Source of the DNA: Nitrososphaerota archaeon | GTDB lineage: Archaea > Thermoproteota > Nitrososphaeria > Nitrososphaerales > UBA183 | NCBI GenBank assembly: GCA_027886925.1 | Contig: JAPCJN010000077.1 | Coordinates: forward strand, 1 to 10,587 | Direction: 5' to 3' | DNA length: 10,587 nucleotides | Shown: positions 6,885-10,587 of the stretch, piece by piece | Layout of the letters: each line of letters opens with the position of its first letter | Position numbering within the stretch: the stretch's first letter is position 1 | The notes under the pieces: generated by a model | The model's input: the letters and a program-made list of their open reading frames with translations, nothing else | Database searches by the model: none | Told to the model about the DNA's origin: nothing | Made by a program: the position numbers and the translations under genes

Positions 6885-7019
6885 TCACGCCCCTGTCGAG
6901 GTCCCAGGCCACAGCTCTTTCCACATCGTCTGCAAGTCTAAGAGTGTGGTTTCGCCGAGCCATTTGAGGGGAACCACGCGAGTCCGCTCTTCGCCGTCAA
7001 GCAGATTCTCGCACGCCAT
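6885..7019 (-). CDS. Small hypothetical ORF, 44 residues
   Basis: An ATG at 7019 opens 44 codons ending with TGA at 6885-6887. The product begins MACENLLDGEERTR, contains a PLKWLGETTLLDLQTMWKEL stretch that could form an amphipathic helix, and has three tryptophans; I recognise no family and see no signal peptide or membrane segment. It fills an otherwise unexplained 199-base gap in a tightly packed minus-strand block: 13 bases after the nucleotidyltransferase stop and 51 bases before the GT-C start. Codon choice favours G or C in the third position, like its neighbours. The same frame stays open a little upstream of the ATG, overlapping the end of the previous gene, and no strong ribosome binding site is visible. 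It could be a chance ORF. Confidence 0.35.
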   Translation of the reverse strand: MACENLLDGEERTRVVPLKWLGETTLLDLQTMWKELWPGTSTGA

Positions 7020-7032
7020 CCAATCTTCCGTC

Positions 7033-7995
7033 TTATCGCGGAGGGGCCTCATCAAAATCGCCGTACATCGTTCTCAGGTTCCTGTATCTGTTGGATTCGT
7101 AGATGCAGCATGACTTGTTGATTCTTGCGGCGAATATCGAGGATCGCTGGCCGTCCTTCGTGATTCTCCTGTTGAGCGCCCAAGATTTGATGATCAGGAA
7201 GGAGCCCAGAGTATGGTAGAGGAAAGAGTTCAGCAAAGCCGAACCCGGTCTGGATTCATCCTTCTTCTCTTCTGCGCCATCTCCCGAGCCAGAGTCTGTC
7301 TCGTGCATCCTCATGGCATAGAACGCCGGGAAGTAGCCGCGCATCCATTGTGCTTCTTGCAACAGTCTGTGAAGGGCGTCCCTTCCCTTGATCAACTTCG
7401 CCGTCAGTGCGTCACGAGCGAATATCGGCTCCTGCCTGACCTTGAACGCCTCCTCCGCCCACTTCTCGTCCATCTCGCAGCTGAAGCACAACTCGGGCAC
7501 CTCCCTGTTAGCAAGACGGTAGATCCTGGCGAGGAGAAGCCCCTTCAGGAGGAACGGCCAGAGCCCGTCGGTCTTCGTGACGCAGAAGAAATCAATGTCC
7601 TCGTTCTCCCTCGCGGACAGGTATGAGTTCGCCCCGCTCACGGAGACGAGGAGCGTACCTTTCGTGAGGAACCTGCCGAAAGCTCTCGCGACCTTGAGAT
7701 TGCCCCTGGCCCGCGCCTTGCTACGGTCTTCCTCGATGACGGCCTTCTGAGCGGCCTCCTCCAAGCCGGAAGCCCGCTCCAGGACATACCCGGATTCGAG
7801 GATGAACTTTGACATCAGCGCTGGGTTCAGGAGGAAGGCGCTTCCGAACTCTTCCTCGCTGGCGTCGATGGAAGCCAACCCGATCAGTTCGCGCAGCGAG
7901 ATGAGCGCCCCGTTCTCTTTCGCTATGCGACAGTATGCCTCGATCTCTCGTGACTGTCTTTCTGTGATCGTAAGGCTGACCCTGCTATTGCTCAT
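7033..7995 (-). CDS. Nucleotidyltransferase-fold protein, specificity unknown
   Basis: I read a 320-residue protein starting at the ATG at 7995. A longer in-frame start at 8058 would overlap the upstream gene heavily, and its first 21 residues are just that gene's 3' end read in another frame. The core VSGANSYLSARENEDIDFF (about residues 119-137) fits the nucleotidyltransferase pattern of a Gly-rich turn followed after about ten residues by Asp-x-Asp (Asp133, Asp135), although the usual Gly-Ser/Gly-Gly pair is Gly-Ala. The layout resembles stand-alone nucleotidyltransferase-domain proteins found beside glycosyltransferases: an N-terminal helical, winged-helix-like part ending in GYVLER (69-74), the core, an ELCFS strand that may hold another acidic residue, and an alpha-helical C-terminal part. 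The nucleotide and acceptor are unknown. Its start overlaps the stop of the GT2 gene by 11 bases, suggesting coupled translation. Confidence 0.7.
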   Translation of the reverse strand: MSNSRVSLTITERQSREIEAYCRIAKENGALISLRELIGLASIDASEEEFGSAFLLNPALMSKFILESGYVLERASGLEEAAQKAVIEEDRSKARARGNLKVARAFGRFLTKGTLLVSVSGANSYLSARENEDIDFFCVTKTDGLWPFLLKGLLLARIYRLANREVPELCFSCEMDEKWAEEAFKVRQEPIFARDALTAKLIKGRDALHRLLQEAQWMRGYFPAFYAMRMHETDSGSGDGAEEKKDESRPGSALLNSFLYHTLGSFLIIKSWALNRRITKDGQRSSIFAARINKSCCIYESNRYRNLRTMYGDFDEAPPR

Positions 7996-8962
7996 ACCTA
8001 TCCCACACTGCAAGGTTCTTGGTGGTGAAGGTGTCCCACAAAGCCCCGCAGACGGCAATCAACTCTCCCATCCCAGCGACAGGGAGTATCAGAATCAGCC
8101 TCGGCCTGTTTGCTATCGCTCTGATGACGATCCTGAGACTCTCTGACGGGTTGAAGAACATCATCGTCTCCACCGTCCGAGGGGCTTTCCCGACCAACCT
8201 TTTCACTTGGATGTGCCCGAAGAGTATCCGCCGTCTCTGTCTAATGAGGTCGGTCATCCTCGTCGGAACGTCTATCTTCACAGTCGCTTCCGGCTGGAAG
8301 CCTACCTTGAAGCCCATCCCTCGAATCCTCCCCGCAATGTAGGCGCCATCGTTGACGACGCCCAGAGGGAGCTCGTCGAGGAGTTCGCTCCTCACGACCA
8401 TCAACTCGTCCGTCCCGTGGTTCCACTCGACGCTATGGTTCAGGTCGGACGACAAGAGGTTGTGGGACGTCCACATCATGCTCAAGACCTCGGACACCGT
8501 CCCTCCGGGCGCGTCGAAGACGGGCCGTCCCGAGATCACTCCCGCTCTTTCGTCTTCCTTGATGCTCTCGAGGAGGACCCAGATAGACCTCGGATCGACC
8601 AGCGCGTCCGCGTTGACGAACACGAGGAACTCTGCTTTGTTTTCCCTGACGATCTCATTGATCGCATCTGCCTTCCCGGTCCTCTCTTCGTGCTCGATGA
8701 GCCTTACCCTTGGATCGATTGCCGCCGCCTTCCTCGCGACGGCGATCGTCTCCGGCGCGCAATCGCTCGCGACTATGACTATCTTCTTCAGAGCGAACTT
8801 CTTCGGGTCATCGCTGAGGACGCTCGCCAAGAGCGACTGGAACCAGGGGGGTCGACCTGTCGCGCATATACCCACCGTATAGGTGCAGAGCCTGCTCTCC
8901 GCGGCACGGCCACTTTTGGGACCAGTTTCGAACCCTTGGCTTTTCTGCACGGGAGAAGGCAA
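7985..8962 (-). CDS. Family 2 glycosyltransferase with C-terminal membrane segment
   Basis: The GT-A fold of GT2 enzymes is clear. TVGICATGR (29-37) is the first nucleotide-binding strand, Asp67 follows the second strand, GKADAIN (96-102) precedes FVNADA (115-120), a DxD-like metal site. NDGAYIAGRIRGMGF (204-218) holds the acceptor/catalytic acidic region, and RQRRRILFG (241-249) resembles the QxxRW-like motif of processive GT2 synthases. A hydrophobic stretch near 283-305 probably anchors the C-terminus to the membrane. The enzyme would move a sugar from a nucleotide-sugar donor to a lipid or glycan on the cytosolic face. The frame opens after a TGA at about 8990 with only TTG (8962) or a GTG (8950) before the fold; GGAG sits almost touching the TTG, so the exact start is uncertain. 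It leads the minus-strand block. Confidence 0.88.
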   Translation of the reverse strand: MPSPVQKSQGFETGPKSGRAAESRLCTYTVGICATGRPPWFQSLLASVLSDDPKKFALKKIVIVASDCAPETIAVARKAAAIDPRVRLIEHEERTGKADAINEIVRENKAEFLVFVNADALVDPRSIWVLLESIKEDERAGVISGRPVFDAPGGTVSEVLSMMWTSHNLLSSDLNHSVEWNHGTDELMVVRSELLDELPLGVVNDGAYIAGRIRGMGFKVGFQPEATVKIDVPTRMTDLIRQRRRILFGHIQVKRLVGKAPRTVETMMFFNPSESLRIVIRAIANRPRLILILPVAGMGELIAVCGALWDTFTTKNLAVWDRYEQ

Positions 8963-8978
8963 TCTCCTGATAGCTTGG

Positions 8979-9003
8979 TTTGCAATTCATAAGGATTTGC
9001 AAT
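8979..9003. repeat. Direct repeat TTTGCAAT flanking a TATA-like patch
   Basis: TTTGCAAT occurs at 8979-8986 and again at 8996-9003, a 17-base period, with the AT-rich TCATAAGGA between the copies. It lies just upstream of the GT2 start. The AT-rich centre could be a TATA box for a nearly leaderless GT2 transcript, with the repeats as regulator half-sites. The repeat is certain; the role is a guess. Confidence 0.45.
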
Positions 9004-9008
9004 CAGGA

Positions 9009-9019
9009 TTAGGTCCTAA
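9009..9019. repeat. Palindrome TTAGG-T-CCTAA in the divergent spacer
   Basis: The 5-base arms are perfect around a single central base and extend imperfectly outward (GGATTAGG against CCTAACC). It is short enough to be chance but sits midway between two divergent genes, where a dimeric regulator could act on both. Confidence 0.4.
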
Positions 9020-9033
9020 CCATCTGCGTAGAA

Positions 9034-9053
9034 CTCACTAAGATATGAGTGAG
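9034..9053. repeat. Inverted repeat CTCACT...AGTGAG in the divergent spacer
   Basis: Perfect 6-base arms (9034-9039 and 9048-9053) enclose the 8-base AT-rich loop AAGATATG. The AGATAT of the loop recurs at 9052-9057. On the minus strand the AT-rich centre could also be a TATA-like element for the GT2 gene with a leader of about 50 bases. Confidence 0.4.
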
Positions 9054-9060
9054 ATATTGA

Positions 9061-9076
9061 GAAACTGTTAATATTC
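9061..9076 (+). promoter_or_regulatory. BRE/TATA-like promoter for the molybdoenzyme gene
   Basis: GAAACTGTTAATATTC has a purine-rich stretch followed by TTAATATT (9068-9075), the best TATA-like sequence upstream of the gene at 9141. Usual archaeal spacing would place the transcript start near 9095-9100, with a leader of about 43 bases. Assigned by sequence and position only. Confidence 0.45.
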
Positions 9077-9140
9077 ACTTCGCCGAACTGGAGAGGCCGC
9101 TAGCAGCGCGTCTGGCTGCATCGAAGGCGTTTGATAAGAG

Positions 9141-10587
9141 ATGAGTCCAAGACTCAGGAGGTTCCTCCTCGGAATGGGTGCAGGTGCTATCGCTCTTGGG
9201 ATCTCCTTCATCATCCGCATCCTGTTCGGAGGAGTGTTCCTCCCCGAACTGGCAGTAGGCGCCCTAGTGACCCAGACACCTGGCTCCGTCGAGTCGGTAT
9301 TGGTCACCAACCTCCAGTCCCTCGCGAAGTACTCGGCATTGAGCGGTGCGATTTTGATCAACGTCGTCCTTTACGGTCTGCTTGCCTCCCTGCTCTCCGG
9401 AGTCAGCGGCCGGAAGCAATACGGCGACCGGGTCACGATCTACACTTTCACAGCGTATGGGGTGCTCTTCATCCTCACTGTCGTCGCCCTCGCGTTCACG
9501 CAGGTCCTTAGTTCGCCCCAGCCCCTGCCCACAGTAATCCTCACCCTGCTCCCCCCTCAGCTGGCTTTTGGCATCTTACTCGTCGCGGGCGAGAAGTTCG
9601 CACCGGCCCGTACGGGCGTGATCTGCGAACCCCTCAAGCCCTTGGGTCGCCCCACCTCCGAGGGCAAAGGAAGGAAGCGGAAGTTCGACAGGAAGAGGCG
9701 GATCGTCATTCGGGCGGGCCTGACCACCGCCGTCGCCGCCGTCCTCCTTTACTATGGCGTGGGCCTGCTCTTTCCAAAGCCTGGGATAGCCAGGGCGAAC
9801 GCGGTCAGCGCGCTCTACTCGCAAGAGGTGACCGCCACGAGTCAGTTCTACCGCGTCGACGTGAATATCTTCCCGCCTACCGTCAGCTCCAGCAGCTGGA
9901 CTCTCCCAGTGACTGGCCTTGTGACGAACCCGCTGACCTTGGACTACGGCAAGCTCACATCGATGGACGCAGTGGAGCAGTATAACACGCTCGAATGCGT
10001 CAGCAACGACATAGGCGGCGACCTCATCAGCACTGCCAAGTGGAAGGGAGTCAAGCTGAAGGACATACTGGCCCAGGCTCAGGTTAGCCCAGAAGCGACC
10101 TACGTCGTCTTCAAGGCGGCCGACGGCTATGACGTGGGGATACCGATGGAGAAGGCGATGCTGGACGGGACCATCCTTGCGTACCAGATGAACGACGCTC
10201 CTTTGCCAGCGGAGCACGGCTTCCCGGTCCGCATGATAGTCCCCGGCTACTACGGGATGATGAACTGCAAGTGGCTCAACAGCATAGAGCTGCAGAGCGA
10301 GACCTACAATGGATATTGGCAGGTCCGCGGGTGGGCGAATGAGGCGAAGTACCAGACAGGTTCTGAGATCGTGACGCCAGGGACGGCTCAGGTGGCAGAC
10401 CGGTTTGGGATCGCGGGCTCCCCGAGCGTCGCTACGGGGTCGACTCCCATCGCAGGGGTTGCCTTCGCGGGCGACCGGGGTATAGAGAAGGTGGAGGTGA
10501 GCACCGACGGGGGGAACACATGGACGCCCGCTAGCGTCAAAGACCCCCTTTCCAACTATACCTGGGTGCTGTGGACTGCTGACTGGA
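9141..10587 (+). CDS. Membrane-anchored sulfite-oxidase-family molybdopterin oxidoreductase, 3' end cut by the window edge
   Basis: The frame opens with ATG at 9141 and runs 482 codons through the right edge. Residues 1-211 form a membrane part with five likely helices (about 8-30, 66-88, 99-122, 130-150, 192-211), and positive-inside charges put the basic loop 151-191 in the cytosol. From about 230 it is an Oxidored_molyb (SUOX/YedY-type) domain. TLECVSNDIGGDLIS has Cys286, the expected molybdenum ligand, and EHGFPVRMIVPGYYG is the later pterin-binding region. From about residue 430, VEVSTDGGNTWTPA is typical of the Mo-co dimerisation domain, so a large part of the protein is present. The domain should face outward and transfer electrons from a small substrate to a membrane or extracellular acceptor. 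The substrate is not evident; sulfite is only one option. The molybdenum-cofactor genes are not in view. Confidence 0.85.
   Translation, partial: MSPRLRRFLLGMGAGAIALGISFIIRILFGGVFLPELAVGALVTQTPGSVESVLVTNLQSLAKYSALSGAILINVVLYGLLASLLSGVSGRKQYGDRVTIYTFTAYGVLFILTVVALAFTQVLSSPQPLPTVILTLLPPQLAFGILLVAGEKFAPARTGVICEPLKPLGRPTSEGKGRKRKFDRKRRIVIRAGLTTAVAAVLLYYGVGLLFPKPGIARANAVSALYSQEVTATSQFYRVDVNIFPPTVSSSSWTLPVTGLVTNPLTLDYGKLTSMDAVEQYNTLECVSNDIGGDLISTAKWKGVKLKDILAQAQVSPEATYVVFKAADGYDVGIPMEKAMLDGTILAYQMNDAPLPAEHGFPVRMIVPGYYGMMNCKWLNSIELQSETYNGYWQVRGWANEAKYQTGSEIVTPGTAQVADRFGIAGSPSVATGSTPIAGVAFAGDRGIEKVEVSTDGGNTWTPASVKDPLSNYTWVLWTADW

Noticed and set aside
8207..8992. A 261-codon plus-strand open frame opposite the GT2 gene
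   Set aside because: The minus strand encodes clear GT2 motifs here; the plus-strand product is Arg/Asp/Pro-rich and motif-free.
9576..10217. A 213-codon minus-strand open frame near the right end
   Set aside because: It is antisense to the molybdoenzyme, whose Mo-binding motifs fix the coding strand.
1..10587. tRNA, rRNA, CRISPR arrays, transposases or integrases
   Set aside because: Reading the spacers on both strands showed no cloverleaf-like segment, no regularly spaced repeats and no mobile-element motif.

Overview
The window looks like a piece of archaeal chromosome. The clearest reasons are a separate aspartate carbamoyltransferase catalytic gene followed at once by its zinc-binding regulatory gene, TATA/BRE-like AT-rich elements upstream of divergent genes, a GGTGA-type ribosome binding site in front of a TTG start, and a membrane protein resembling an archaeosortase. 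The DNA is GC-rich and densely coding. A TACK-type lineage (Nitrososphaerota or a relative) is a reasonable guess, but no rRNA, tRNA or lineage marker is present to prove it.

Layout. Positions 1-717 (minus) hold the first 239 codons of a multi-pass membrane protein with an exosortase/archaeosortase-like WPxAG motif in which serine occupies the expected cysteine position. A 110-base divergent spacer with a palindromic TATA-like element leads to a plus-strand group: pyrB (828-1760), pyrI (1766-2281) and a Nudix hydrolase with a TTG start (2319-2783). After a 90-base spacer with a clean inverted repeat comes ppdK, pyruvate phosphate dikinase (2874-5534), with all its catalytic residues intact. 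The next block is on the minus strand and converges on ppdK, overlapping its last 84 bases. In order of transcription it has a family 2 glycosyltransferase (8962-7985), a nucleotidyltransferase-fold protein (7995-7033, start overlapping the previous stop), a 44-codon small ORF (7019-6885) and a multi-pass GT-C-type glycosyltransferase (6833-5451). A 178-base divergent spacer full of short repeats separates this block from a plus-strand membrane-anchored sulfite-oxidase-family molybdoenzyme (9141 to the right edge, partial).

How the genes fit together. pyrB and pyrI make the ATCase holoenzyme, the first committed step of pyrimidine synthesis. The Nudix gene may be co-transcribed as a nucleotide-cleaning enzyme. 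PPDK interconverts pyruvate and PEP for gluconeogenesis or glycolysis. The minus-strand block reads as an envelope or glycan assembly operon: a cytosolic GT2 with a membrane tail, a nucleotidyltransferase-like partner, and a GT-C enzyme that would use a lipid-linked sugar. The archaeosortase-like protein and the exported molybdoenzyme also act at the membrane, so both flanks have a cell-surface character. I see no CRISPR array, transposase, integrase, tRNA or rRNA.

The most interesting points are the Ser-for-Cys archaeosortase-like protein, the molybdoenzyme whose Tat-like twin arginine lies before its fifth membrane segment, the repeat-dense divergent promoter at 8979-9075, the small ORF inside the glycosylation cluster, and the inverted repeat at the ppdK promoter.
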